A DNA stretch of 64,000 nt from Humibacter sp049446075 (GTDB lineage: Bacteria > Actinomycetota > Actinomycetes > Actinomycetales > Microbacteriaceae), in contig NZ_JBMSEB010000001.1 of the NCBI RefSeq assembly GCF_049446075.1, positions 62,001 to 126,000 of the forward strand, in the 5' to 3' direction. Every line of letters begins with the position of its first letter. Position 1 is the stretch's first letter. This document shows positions 50,524 to 59,761 of this stretch, piece after piece. The notes beneath the pieces are model-generated. The model saw nothing but the letters and a program-made list of their open reading frames with translations, ran no database searches and was not told the DNA's origin. A program made the position numbers and the translations under genes.

Positions 50524-51935
50524 TCGCCATGACGATAGGCGAGATCGCTGAGGCGGTCGGCGGGCGCATCGTCGCCGGCCCGGACGCGGCGTCGTCGGTG
50601 ATCGATGGGCTGTCGTACACCGACTCGCGGGAAGTGCTGCCGGGCGGCGTCTTCTTCGCCAAGCCGGGCGAGTTCACCGACGGGCACCTCTTCGCACCTC
50701 AGGCGGTCGAGCGTGGGGCCGCACTCGTCGTCGTCGACCACGAACTCGGACTCGAAGTACCGCAGATTGTCGTGCCCGACGTCGTCGACGCGCTCGGAGC
50801 GCTCGCGCGCACCGTGATCGCCCGAGTGCGCGAGGCGGGCATCCTCCGGATCGTCGGGATCACGGGATCGAACGGCAAGACGACGACAAAGAACCTGTTG
50901 GCTGCGATCCTCGGCCGTGTCGGCGAGACGGTCGCACCACGGGCATCATTCAACAACGAGGTCGGTGCGCCGCTCACGATGCTCGAGGTCGGCGACAGCA
51001 CCAGGTTCCTCGTCGCCGAGATGGGCGCGAGCCGCGAGGGCGACATCGCACGCCTCATCCGCATGGCCAAGCCCGACGTCGGAGTCGTGCTGAAGGTCGG
51101 CCTCGCGCACGCTGGAGAGTTCGGCGGGATCGAACACACACAGCGCGCGAAGTCCGAGATGGTGACGGACCTCGAGGCAGACGACACGGCGGTGCTCAAC
51201 GCCGACGACCCGCGTGTCGCAGCGATGGCCCAGGTCACCAGGGCGCAGGTGCTGTGGTTCGGGCTCGAAGGAGACGCGGCGCCAGACCGCGTACGCGCGA
51301 CCGAGGTGCGCTCCTCGCGCTCGGGCACGACCTTCACACTGCGGCTTCCAGACGACACGAGCGCGGATGTGACGTTCCGCGTGCTCGGCGAGCATCACGT
51401 GGCGAACGCTCTGGCCGCGGCATCTGCCGCGCACGCGCTGGGCGTCGGCATTGACCACATCGTCGCCGGACTCGAGTCGGTCACGCGAGCCGAGCGGTGG
51501 CGCATGGAGGTCATGGGCGGTGCGGGCGGCATCACCGTCATCAACGATGCGTACAACGCGAGTCCCGACTCCATGGCTGCGGCACTCAAAACGCTCGTGC
51601 AGCTGCGCGAACCAGGCGGCCGCGCGGTTGCCGTGCTCGGCGAGATGACCGAACTCGGTGAGTCGGCGGGGGAGGAGCACGACAGGGTCGGGCTTCTCGC
51701 GGTGCGCCTCGGCGTGGACCAGGTCGTCGTGGTCGGGGCCGGCGCCAGGCGCATGCACATCTCCACGATTAATGAGGGTTCCTGGGACGGGGAATCCGTC
51801 TTCGTCGAGACACAGGACGACGCCCTCGAACTGCTGAAGTCGATGCTGCGCGAGGGCGACACGGTTCTGGTGAAGTCGTCGAATGCAGCCGGCCTGCGTC
51901 ACCTCGGCGATCGGCTGGGGGAGTTGTTCTCGTGA
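50520..51935 (+). CDS. murF: UDP-MurNAc-pentapeptide synthetase MurF
   Basis: This 471-residue ligase attaches D-Ala-D-Ala to the stem tripeptide in the cytoplasm. It shows DSREVLPGGVFFAKPGEFTD, the ATP loop GITGSNGKTTTKNLLAAIL, FNNEVGAPLTML and INDAYNASPDSMAAALKTL. The GTG at 50520 overlaps the murE stop as GTGA; an ATG nine bases on is the alternative. The stop overlaps mraY. No ddl gene is in the cluster. Confidence 0.95.
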   Translation: MIAMTIGEIAEAVGGRIVAGPDAASSVIDGLSYTDSREVLPGGVFFAKPGEFTDGHLFAPQAVERGAALVVVDHELGLEVPQIVVPDVVDALGALARTVIARVREAGILRIVGITGSNGKTTTKNLLAAILGRVGETVAPRASFNNEVGAPLTMLEVGDSTRFLVAEMGASREGDIARLIRMAKPDVGVVLKVGLAHAGEFGGIEHTQRAKSEMVTDLEADDTAVLNADDPRVAAMAQVTRAQVLWFGLEGDAAPDRVRATEVRSSRSGTTFTLRLPDDTSADVTFRVLGEHHVANALAAASAAHALGVGIDHIVAGLESVTRAERWRMEVMGGAGGITVINDAYNASPDSMAAALKTLVQLREPGGRAVAVLGEMTELGESAGEEHDRVGLLAVRLGVDQVVVVGAGARRMHISTINEGSWDGESVFVETQDDALELLKSMLREGDTVLVKSSNAAGLRHLGDRLGELFS

Positions 51936-53041
51936 GAGCTCTATTGACCTCAGGGGCGCTCTCGCTCGCCTTCTCGCTGTTCCTCACACCGGTCTTCGTC
52001 CGGCTGTTCCGCCGCTTGGGCTGGGGACAGTTCATCCGAGACGACGGTCCGCAGTCGCACCACGCCAAGCGCGGAACCGCGACCATGGGCGGCATCGTCA
52101 TCATTCTCGCGACGCTCGTCGGCTACTTCGTGGCGGTGCTGCTGAACGGCGGTGACGGGCTTTCGATGTCGCCCCTGCTCGTTCTGCTCATGATGGTCGG
52201 CCTCGGCGTCGTCGGCTTCATCGACGACTTCCTCAAGACCCGCAAGCAACGCAGTCTCGGGCTGGGCGGATGGTCGAAGGTCGCAGGGCAGGTCATCGTC
52301 GCGACAGTGTTCGGCATCCTTGCCATCAACTTCCCGAGCAACGAGGGCGTGACGCCCGCCTCGACCGAGATCTCCTTCATCAGGGACCTGCCGCTCGACC
52401 TGATGGTCGTCGGAGGCATCCCGATCATCGGCATCCTGCTCTACCTGATCTGGGTCAACCTCATCACCACGGCCGCCTCCAACGGGGTCAACGTGACGGA
52501 CGGCCTCGACGGCCTCGCCACCGGGGCATCCATCCTGGCGATCGGGTCGTACATCATCATCGGCTTCTGGCAGTTCAACCAGTCCTGCTTCAGCGAGACG
52601 ATCGACACCGACAACCTCTTCAAGTGCTACACGGTGCGGGATCCGCTCGACCTGGCCGTCGTGGCGGCGGCGATCGTGGGAGCGCTCGTCGGGTTCCTGT
52701 GGTGGAACACGTCGCCCGCCCAGATCTTCCTCGGCGACACCGGTTCGCTTGGCCTCGGCGGAGCTCTCGCGGCGCTCGCGATCCTGAGCCACACCGAACT
52801 GCTGCTCGTGCTCATCGGCGGGCTGTTCGTCATCGAGACGGGATCGGTGATCCTGCAGCGGGCCTACTTCAAGCTGACGCACGGCAAACGCATCTTCCGC
52901 ATGAGTCCCATCCACCATCACTTCGAGCTCAAGGGCTGGGCGGAGGTCACCGTGGTGGTGCGGTTCTGGATCATCGCCGGCCTCCTCGTCGCGGCGGGCG
53001 TGGGCTCGTTCTATCTCGAGTGGTTGTCGAGGACGTCGTGA
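51932..53041 (+). CDS. mraY: Phospho-MurNAc-pentapeptide transferase MraY
   Basis: This 369-residue polytopic enzyme makes lipid I from UDP-MurNAc-pentapeptide and undecaprenyl phosphate. It has about ten membrane helices and the catalytic motifs VGFIDDFLKTRK, NGVNVTDGLDGLATG and FLGDTGSLGLGGALAAL, with the HIHHH-type loop MSPIHHHFELKG. The GTG start overlaps the murF stop and its own stop overlaps the murD start, which indicates tight coupling. Confidence 0.96.
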   Translation: MRALLTSGALSLAFSLFLTPVFVRLFRRLGWGQFIRDDGPQSHHAKRGTATMGGIVIILATLVGYFVAVLLNGGDGLSMSPLLVLLMMVGLGVVGFIDDFLKTRKQRSLGLGGWSKVAGQVIVATVFGILAINFPSNEGVTPASTEISFIRDLPLDLMVVGGIPIIGILLYLIWVNLITTAASNGVNVTDGLDGLATGASILAIGSYIIIGFWQFNQSCFSETIDTDNLFKCYTVRDPLDLAVVAAAIVGALVGFLWWNTSPAQIFLGDTGSLGLGGALAALAILSHTELLLVLIGGLFVIETGSVILQRAYFKLTHGKRIFRMSPIHHHFELKGWAEVTVVVRFWIIAGLLVAAGVGSFYLEWLSRTS

Positions 53042-54555
53042 CGACACCCGAGCTGCAGGGGCGGCTCGCAAGCCTGACCAGCTGGCGCTCGGAGTGGGAT
53101 GGCCTGCGCGTCGTGGTGCTCGGGCTCGGCGTCGCCGCATTCTCCAGCGCCGACACGCTCACCGAACTCGGTGCCGACGTGCTTGTCGTTGCGGATGCCT
53201 ACCACGAGGAGCGCGCGCGGCTCCTCGACGTGATCGGCGCACGCCTGCATGTCGGCGATCTGTCTGTGGTCCCTGGCGCCGTCACAGAGTTCGCCCCAGA
53301 GGTCGTCGTCGTCTCATCCGGCAGGTTCCACCCGGATCACCCTGTTCTCGCATGGGCGGAGCAGGCGGGCGTTGCCGTGTGGAGCGATGTCGAGCTCGCG
53401 TGGCGAGTGCGCGACAAGATCGAGCCTGCGGCGGAGTGGATCTGCATCACCGGCACGAACGGCAAGACCACAACCGTCGAGCTGACCGCCACGTTCCTGG
53501 TCGCCTCGGGCGTGCGCGCTGCGCCCTGCGGCAACATCGGCATCCCCGTGCTCGACGCCGTTCGCGACCCGGAGGGGTTCGACGTGCTCGTCGTCGAGCT
53601 GTCCAGCTATCAGCTGCACTGGCTGAACCGCAACGCGGGTGGGGAGGTCTTCCCGTTCTCCAGCGCGTGCCTGAACCTCGCAGAGGACCACCTGGACTTC
53701 CACGGGTCGATGCAGGCGTACGGGGCAGCCAAGGCCAAGGTGTACGAGAACACGAAGATCGCATGCGTCTACAACAAGGCCGATCTGGCAACCCTTCGCA
53801 TGGTGGAGGAGGCCGAGGTCGTTGAGGGTGCACGTGCCGTGGGGTTCGGACTCGATTCCCCCGGGCCGAGCGAATTCGGCATCGTCGACGGCATCCTGTG
53901 CGACAGGGCGTTCCTCGAGGACCGCGCGACCACGGCCCTGGAGCTCACCACGATCGACGAGCTGCGTGCGGCCGGACTGGCGGCACCGCATGTGGTGGCG
54001 AACATCCTCGCCGCGGCGGCGCTCTCGCGTTCGTACGGGGTGCCTGCCGGCGTCATCCACGACGCCCTGGCAACCTTCCGTCTCGATCCGCATCGCATCG
54101 AGACGGTCGCCGCGCACGACGGCGTGCTCTGGGTCGACGACTCGAAGGCCACGAATCCGCACGCGGCCGATGCTTCGCTGCGCGCGTTCGAGAACGTCGT
54201 CTGGATCGTGGGCGGAGATCTCAAGGGTGTCGCGATCGATGATCTTGTGCGCAGGCACGCCGACCGGCTCTCCGGAGCCGTGGTCATCGGGCTCGACCAG
54301 GAGCCCGTTCTGGCGGCGTTCCGTCGACACGCGCCGCAGGTTCGGGTGCTGGCCGTGGCCTCCGGCGAGACTGAGACCGTGATGCCGCAAGCGGTCCGGT
54401 TTGCGGCGCGACTGGCCAAGGAGGGCGACACCGTCCTCCTCGCTCCGGCCGCGGCGTCGCTGGACCAGTTCGCCGACTTCGCGGATCGGGGCGACCGGTT
54501 CGCCAAGGCGGTGCACGACCTGCTGGCCGACGACCAGGGGCCAGACGCCTCCTGA
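53038..54555 (+). CDS. murD: UDP-MurNAc-L-alanine--D-glutamate ligase MurD
   Basis: This 505-residue Mur ligase adds D-glutamate. It has an N-terminal Rossmann domain (VVLGLGVAAFSSADTLTELG), the ATP loop ITGTNGKTTTVELTATFL, SSYQLHWLN, NLAEDHLDFHGSM, and WVDDSKATNPHAADASLRAF with the final acidic and Lys residues. The GTG overlaps the mraY stop as GTGA. A 58-bp gap precedes ftsW. Confidence 0.95.
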   Translation: MTTPELQGRLASLTSWRSEWDGLRVVVLGLGVAAFSSADTLTELGADVLVVADAYHEERARLLDVIGARLHVGDLSVVPGAVTEFAPEVVVVSSGRFHPDHPVLAWAEQAGVAVWSDVELAWRVRDKIEPAAEWICITGTNGKTTTVELTATFLVASGVRAAPCGNIGIPVLDAVRDPEGFDVLVVELSSYQLHWLNRNAGGEVFPFSSACLNLAEDHLDFHGSMQAYGAAKAKVYENTKIACVYNKADLATLRMVEEAEVVEGARAVGFGLDSPGPSEFGIVDGILCDRAFLEDRATTALELTTIDELRAAGLAAPHVVANILAAAALSRSYGVPAGVIHDALATFRLDPHRIETVAAHDGVLWVDDSKATNPHAADASLRAFENVVWIVGGDLKGVAIDDLVRRHADRLSGAVVIGLDQEPVLAAFRRHAPQVRVLAVASGETETVMPQAVRFAARLAKEGDTVLLAPAAASLDQFADFADRGDRFAKAVHDLLADDQGPDAS

Positions 54556-54613
54556 GATCACTGACGCGGGAAGACACGCGCCGACAAGCGCAGCAGGGAA
54601 GGCAGGGGAACCG

Positions 54614-55882
54614 GTGACAGCTCCCACGCAGGCCGCGTCACGTGGCGCGAGACGTCTCCCGCCTGCTCAGGATGCCGCGCCGACCGCCCAGGAGACGAGA
54701 GGGTCGCTTCTCAGCGCACGCATCTCCATGGGAAGGGTTTTCGCGGGGGAATCCGCAAACTACTTCCTGCTGCTGGGCGTGACTCTCTTCATGGTTGTCT
54801 TCGGCCTCGTGATGGTGTTGTCCTCCTCTGCGGTCGACTCGCATTCCAACGGGGACAGCTTCTTCGCCAGGTTCCTCAACCAGGGGCTCTACGCCTTGAT
54901 CGGCGTTCCGATCATGTTGCTGGCCTCGCGCATCCCGTCATCGTTCTGGAAGCGCATCGCCTGGCCCGCCCTGATGGTTGCTGCAGCACTTCAGCTCCTC
55001 GTGGTGGCGACCCCGCTCGGTTCGGACAACGGCACCGGCTACAACCAGAACTGGCTCAAGGTGGGCCCCGTCGTCTTCCAGCCTTCCGAGGCGATCAAGA
55101 TCGCGATGATCCTGTGGATGGGGATGTTCATCGCGCGCAAGCAGGACCGTCTCGCCCAATGGAAGTACGGGCTTCTGCCCGTCGTGCTCGTGATGGCCAT
55201 TGCCATCGGGCTGGTTCTGGCCGGCGGCGACCTGGGCACGACCTCGATCATGGTCGCCATCGTGCTCGGCGCACTCTTCTTCGCCGGCATCCCCCTGCGA
55301 CAGCTGATCGTCACGGGCGTGATCGCGGTCGGCGCCGCCCTGCTGTTCGCGGTCACCCGCGCCAACCGTCTCGAGCGCATCCTCGGCTTCCTGCACCCGT
55401 CTACCACCGATCCGATGAGCACGGGCTGGCAGATCGAGCAGAGCAACTTCGCGCTCGCGCACGGCGGCTTCTTCGGGGTGGGGCTCGGCAACTCGGAGTC
55501 GAAGTGGAACTGGCTTCCCGCTGCGAGCACCGACTTCATCTTCTCGATCATCGGCGAGGAGCTGGGACTCCTCGGCGCTATCGTCGTGCTCCTGCTGTTC
55601 GTGCTCCTGGCCATCTGCTTCGTGCGCATCATGAGCGCGACGACCGATCCGTTCGCGCGCGTCGTCACAGGATCCGTGATGTTCTGGCTCGTCGGACAGG
55701 GCCTCGTCAACATCGGCGTCGTGCTCGGCCTGCTGCCGGTGCTTGGCGTGCCGCTGCCGCTCATATCGGCGGGAGGCACAGCCCTGATCAGTTCTCTGTT
55801 CGCCATCGGGGTCGTGCTCTCGTTCACTCGCACGCCTTCGAACTCGCTCGTCGCGTCGCCGTTCGGGAGACTGGGGCGGTGA
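54614..55882 (+). CDS. ftsW: Lipid II polymerase FtsW
   Basis: This 422-residue SEDS-family glycosyltransferase polymerises glycan strands at the septum together with FtsI. It has a cytoplasmic Ala/Arg-rich leader of ~50 residues, then about ten membrane helices with LKVGPVVFQPSEAIKIAMIL, GGDLGTTSIM, STDFIFSIIGEELGLLGAIV and GVPLPLISAGGTALISSLF. GTG at 54614 is used because GGGGAA lies upstream. The stop overlaps murG. Confidence 0.95.
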   Translation: MTAPTQAASRGARRLPPAQDAAPTAQETRGSLLSARISMGRVFAGESANYFLLLGVTLFMVVFGLVMVLSSSAVDSHSNGDSFFARFLNQGLYALIGVPIMLLASRIPSSFWKRIAWPALMVAAALQLLVVATPLGSDNGTGYNQNWLKVGPVVFQPSEAIKIAMILWMGMFIARKQDRLAQWKYGLLPVVLVMAIAIGLVLAGGDLGTTSIMVAIVLGALFFAGIPLRQLIVTGVIAVGAALLFAVTRANRLERILGFLHPSTTDPMSTGWQIEQSNFALAHGGFFGVGLGNSESKWNWLPAASTDFIFSIIGEELGLLGAIVVLLLFVLLAICFVRIMSATTDPFARVVTGSVMFWLVGQGLVNIGVVLGLLPVLGVPLPLISAGGTALISSLFAIGVVLSFTRTPSNSLVASPFGRLGR

Positions 55883-56985
55883 CCACCTACCTAATGGCCG
55901 GCGGGGGCACCGCCGGCCACGTCAACCCGCTGCTCGCCGTCTCTGACGCCCTTCGGGGCTCAGAGCCGGATGCCGAGATCATCGTTCTGGGCACGGCGGA
56001 GGGCCTCGAGTCGCGTCTGGTGCCCGCGCGCGGCTACGAGCTCGCAACCATCCCAAAACTGCCGTTCCCGCGCCGACCGGATGCCGCGGCGCTGCGTTTT
56101 CCCGGCAGGTTCCGCGCGAGCGTCGCGCTGGTGCGTGCCCTCATCCGAGAGCGCGAAGTGGATGTGGTCGCTGGCTTCGGGGGGTACGCGGCGGCTCCCG
56201 CGTACCGGGCGGCCCACCTGCAAGGCGTTCCTCTCGCGTTGCACGAGGCCAACGCGAAGCCTGGGCTGGCGAACCGCCTCGGCGCCAGATATACGCCTCA
56301 GGTGGGGGTTGCGTTCCAGAACACGCCGATCGCACACGCTCGGTTCGTCGGAATGCCGCTGAGGCACGAGATCGAGGTGCTCGACCGAGCAGAGGCACGC
56401 CCGACGGCCATCGAGTACTTCGGTCTCGGGGATCGCCCGACGGTTCTCGTCACGGGCGGTTCCCTCGGGGCCAGAAGCGTGAATGCCAGCGCCATCGCCT
56501 CCGCCTCCGCCTTGACGGGCGCCGGATACCAGGTGCTGCACATCCAAGGAGGCGCTGCGGAGTTCCAAGACCCGGGCGTGTCCGGATATCACCTCATCGA
56601 CTACTGCGACCGCATGGACCTCGCCCTGGCGGTCGCGGATGTGGCGATCTCCCGCGCCGGCGCGGCCACCGTCAGCGAACTCTCAGCCCTCGGCATCCCC
56701 GCCGTCTACGTGCCATACCCGGTAGGCAACGGAGAACAGCGATTCAATGCAGCGGGCGTCGTGGAGGCGGGAGGCGCGGTTCTCGTCGCAGATGCGGCGT
56801 TCACGCCCGAGTGGGTGCAGGCATCCGTTGTGCCGTTGCTGCAGGATCGCGAACGGCTCAGTGCCATGTCGGCGGCAGCAGCGAAGGTGGGGGTCCGCGA
56901 CGGCGCGGAGCGCATGGTCGCCCTCATCCGCGAGGCGCAGGCGACTCTGCCCAGAGCGGGTCGCGGCCGTCCATCAGGCCGCTGA
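55879..56985 (+). CDS. murG: UDP-GlcNAc transferase MurG
   Basis: This 368-residue membrane-associated GT-B enzyme converts lipid I to lipid II. Characteristic segments are MAGGGTAGHVNPLLAVSDAL, VVAGFGGYAAAPAYRAAHLQ, LHEANAKPGLANRLGARYT, VTGGSLGARSVN and AISRAGAATVSELSALGIPA. The GTG overlaps the ftsW stop as GTGA. An 83-bp gap with no recognised signal follows before murC. Confidence 0.96.
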   Translation: MTTYLMAGGGTAGHVNPLLAVSDALRGSEPDAEIIVLGTAEGLESRLVPARGYELATIPKLPFPRRPDAAALRFPGRFRASVALVRALIREREVDVVAGFGGYAAAPAYRAAHLQGVPLALHEANAKPGLANRLGARYTPQVGVAFQNTPIAHARFVGMPLRHEIEVLDRAEARPTAIEYFGLGDRPTVLVTGGSLGARSVNASAIASASALTGAGYQVLHIQGGAAEFQDPGVSGYHLIDYCDRMDLALAVADVAISRAGAATVSELSALGIPAVYVPYPVGNGEQRFNAAGVVEAGGAVLVADAAFTPEWVQASVVPLLQDRERLSAMSAAAAKVGVRDGAERMVALIREAQATLPRAGRGRPSGR

Positions 56986-57068
56986 CGGCATACTGGAAAA
57001 GCAGCTCGCAGTAGACGCCGAACGTGGAGACGATTCCGCGGCATGACAGACAGGACACCCGAAGCACA

Positions 57069-58466
57069 GTGATCAAGCCCGATGTGAACCTGAGGCTTCC
57101 TGACACGATCAGGCGGGTCCACTTCGTCGGAATCGGCGGTTCGGGCATGAGCGGCATAGCCCGCCTCTTCCTCAAGGCGGGCATCCCCGTTACGGGGTCC
57201 GACCGAGTCGAGAGCGACTACACGCGCGCTCTGCAGGAGCTCGGCGCAGGCATCCGGATCGGGCACGACGCAGCGAACGTGGGCGACGCCGACACCCTCG
57301 TCGTGACGGGCGCGCTGTGGCAAGACAATCCCGAGTACCTGTATGCCCTCGAGCACGGCATTCCCGTGCTGCACCGGTCCCAGGCGCTCGCCTGGCTCAC
57401 CCGGGAGAGCAGGCTCGTCGCCGTCGCGGGCGCGCACGGCAAGTCGGGCACGACCGGCATGATCGCGACGGCTCTCGTCGAGCTCCGCGCCGACCCCAGC
57501 TTCGTGAACGGAGCCGTCATCGAGGGGCTGGAGACCAACGCGAGGCATGGCGACTCGGGGCTGTTCGTCATCGAGGCCGACGAGTCCGACGGTTCGTTCC
57601 TCCTCTACGACACGGCCATCGCCCTCATCCTCAACATCGACGACGACCACCTCGACCACTACGGCTCGTACGAAGCGGTAGAAGACGCCTTCGTGACCTT
57701 CGCGGATCGTGCTCGCGAGCTCGTCGTCATCTCGGCCGATGATGAGGGAGCGGGCGAAGTCACCCCACGCATATCGAACCAGCGGGTCGTCACGTTCGGC
57801 GAGTCGGAGGGGGCTGACGTGCGCGTGAGCGAGGTAACGACCGATGGCCCCGTGTCGTTCACACTCAGTTGGAACGGACACGACTACCGGGGCCGGCTTC
57901 GAGTACCGGGCAGGCATCACGCGCACAACGCTGCAGGGGCTTTCGCCGTGCTGACCCACCTCGGCGTGGCTCCGGAGGCCGCGATCTCTGCGCTCCAGTC
58001 CTACGGCGGCACGCACCGGCGGTTCGAGCTGCACGGAACCATCGGGGGCGTGAGCGTGTACGACGACTACGCGCACCACCCCACGGAGGTGCGTGCGGTG
58101 CTGGAAGCGGCTCGCACCGTCGTCGGCGACGGGCGGCTCATCGCGGTGCATCAGCCACACACGTACAGCCGCACGCAGCGGCTGGCCGGAGAGTTCGCCG
58201 AGACCCTCGAGCAGTACGCAGACGAGACGGTCGTACTCGACGTGTTCGGAGCTCGCGAGGACCCGGTACCCGGCGTGACGGGGGAACTCGTCTCGGAACG
58301 GTTCCATGACCCGACGAAGGTGGAGTACATCCCGGACTGGCAGCGAGCAGCGGATTTCACGGCGGATTTCGCACGTGAAGGCGACTTCGTCATCACGCTC
58401 GGGTGCGGGAACGTGAATCTGATCGTGCCGCAGCTGCTCGAATCCCTGCGACGGTCGAACGGCTGA
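57069..58466 (+). CDS. murC: UDP-MurNAc-L-alanine ligase MurC
   Basis: This 465-residue Mur ligase adds L-alanine to UDP-MurNAc. It contains VHFVGIGGSGMSGIARLFLK, the ATP loop GAHGKSGTTGMIA (with the Mur GKS-T pattern), EADESDGSFLLY, and VYDDYAHHPTEVRAVLEAAR. The GTG at 57069 (IKPDVNLRLP) is preferred because homologues begin here; a GTG 45 bases upstream lacks conserved sequence after it. murB, which often follows, is not present. Confidence 0.94.
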   Translation: MIKPDVNLRLPDTIRRVHFVGIGGSGMSGIARLFLKAGIPVTGSDRVESDYTRALQELGAGIRIGHDAANVGDADTLVVTGALWQDNPEYLYALEHGIPVLHRSQALAWLTRESRLVAVAGAHGKSGTTGMIATALVELRADPSFVNGAVIEGLETNARHGDSGLFVIEADESDGSFLLYDTAIALILNIDDDHLDHYGSYEAVEDAFVTFADRARELVVISADDEGAGEVTPRISNQRVVTFGESEGADVRVSEVTTDGPVSFTLSWNGHDYRGRLRVPGRHHAHNAAGAFAVLTHLGVAPEAAISALQSYGGTHRRFELHGTIGGVSVYDDYAHHPTEVRAVLEAARTVVGDGRLIAVHQPHTYSRTQRLAGEFAETLEQYADETVVLDVFGAREDPVPGVTGELVSERFHDPTKVEYIPDWQRAADFTADFAREGDFVITLGCGNVNLIVPQLLESLRRSNG

Positions 58467-58469
58467 CGC

Positions 58470-59579
58470 GTGAAGCGTCCTCAAGGATTCGAGAACGCGA
58501 GCGCGCGCGTCACGCCTCGCGTCCCACGAGCGCGAGGCGACGAACGCCAGAAGCGCGCCGCCGAGGAGCAGTCGAGCACGGCGGCGCCGGATGCCGTCTC
58601 CTCGCCTTCTCGTGCGCCCCGCCGGTCCGGCGGGTCGTCGGTGGATGGCCCGAGCCGATCGGACCCTGCAGTCGCGACCCTGGAGCCGGATGCCGACACC
58701 GCGCCGATCGCTATCGTCCCGCTGGCGCCCACGCGGTCCGGCCGCACGGAAGCGAAGGATCCGCCCGCTGCCTCGTCTCTTGGTTCGCCACCAGTGCGGT
58801 CGCTCGTGGGCGACAGCGATTCCCCGAGTGTGCGAGCTGCCGCGCGGAGGCGACGCAGATACGAACGAGCCGAGATCAAGCGGTTCACGAGGGCGACCAG
58901 GCGCCGCAGGCTGGCCTGGCTGATCGGAGTCGGGTCGCTCGTGCTCGTACTGCTGGCAGCCGTGCTCGTGTCGCTCTCACCCGCCATGGCGCTCCGCTCG
59001 GTACAGGTGGTCGGTGCGCAGCGCATCGACGCTGCTGCGGTGCGACGCGCGCTGAGCCCTCAGCTCGGCACGCCCCTTCCGCTCATCGACTACTCGAAGG
59101 TGCGCAAGGAGCTCGAAGGGTTCCCGCTCATACGCAGCTACAGCACAGAGGCGGATCCGCCGGGCACCTTGGTCGTGCGCATCGTCGAGCGCGTGCCGAT
59201 CGCGCTCCTCAAGGTGCCTTCCGGATTCCAGCTCGTCGACCAGGCCGGGGTTGTGATGCAGACGACGGCGGAACGGCCGGGCGGGTACCCCGTCATCGCA
59301 ATACCGGACGACGCATCCGAGACGTCCAAGCACGACGAATTCCGCGCTGCCGCCGACGTGCTCGCCGCACTCCCCACCGGCATGCTCAGCCAGGTCGACA
59401 GTGCGAGCGCGACGGGCGCACAAGACGTGACCCTGAAGCTCACCTCTGGCGTCACCGTGGTCTGGGGCGGCCCGGACGAGGCAGGGCAGAAGGCCTCAGT
59501 GCTGAGCGCGCTCATCAAAGCCGCGCCAGGGGCATCCGTGTACGACGTGTCGGCTCCCGAGAGCCCCGTCACGCGCTGA
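58470..59579 (+). CDS. ftsQ: Division protein FtsQ
   Basis: This 369-residue bitopic protein bridges early and late division proteins. It has a long cytoplasmic region of ~145 residues, rich in Arg, Ser and Ala, one membrane helix (WLIGVGSLVLVLLAAVLVSL) and then a POTRA domain (LRSVQVVGAQRIDAAAVRRA) and FtsQ domain (RIVERVPIALLKVPSGFQLV). The long basic N-terminus is typical of actinobacteria. The start lies 3 bases after the murC stop. Confidence 0.9.
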   Translation: MKRPQGFENASARVTPRVPRARGDERQKRAAEEQSSTAAPDAVSSPSRAPRRSGGSSVDGPSRSDPAVATLEPDADTAPIAIVPLAPTRSGRTEAKDPPAASSLGSPPVRSLVGDSDSPSVRAAARRRRRYERAEIKRFTRATRRRRLAWLIGVGSLVLVLLAAVLVSLSPAMALRSVQVVGAQRIDAAAVRRALSPQLGTPLPLIDYSKVRKELEGFPLIRSYSTEADPPGTLVVRIVERVPIALLKVPSGFQLVDQAGVVMQTTAERPGGYPVIAIPDDASETSKHDEFRAAADVLAALPTGMLSQVDSASATGAQDVTLKLTSGVTVVWGGPDEAGQKASVLSALIKAAPGASVYDVSAPESPVTR

Positions 59580-59713
59580 TCGCCCGCGATCGAGCCGCCG
59601 TCCGGGCTCCCGGCATCGACATCGGTGCCCGGCGTCGGCGACACGCGGAGGATCTGCAGCCCAGGGGAGCCTGCGCCGCTTAGCGTCAGGCCTAGTAAAT
59701 GCATACCGAGCAT

Positions 59714-59737
59714 AACTTTAAGCCTCGACTTGAAGTT
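59714..59737 (+). promoter_or_regulatory. Inverted repeat in the ftsZ promoter region
   Basis: AACTTTAAG (59714-59722), six bases, then CTTGAAGTT (59729-59737) form a 9-bp inverted repeat with one mismatch, 24 bases before the ftsZ start. The 182-bp gap between ftsQ and ftsZ also has TAGCGT and TAGTAA sequences that could serve as -10 boxes, but the exact promoter is not clear. FtsR, encoded at 28.8 kb, is a candidate binder because its homologue activates ftsZ. Confidence 0.5.
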
Positions 59738-59761
59738 GAAGGTTGCCAGCGGAGGGCCATC

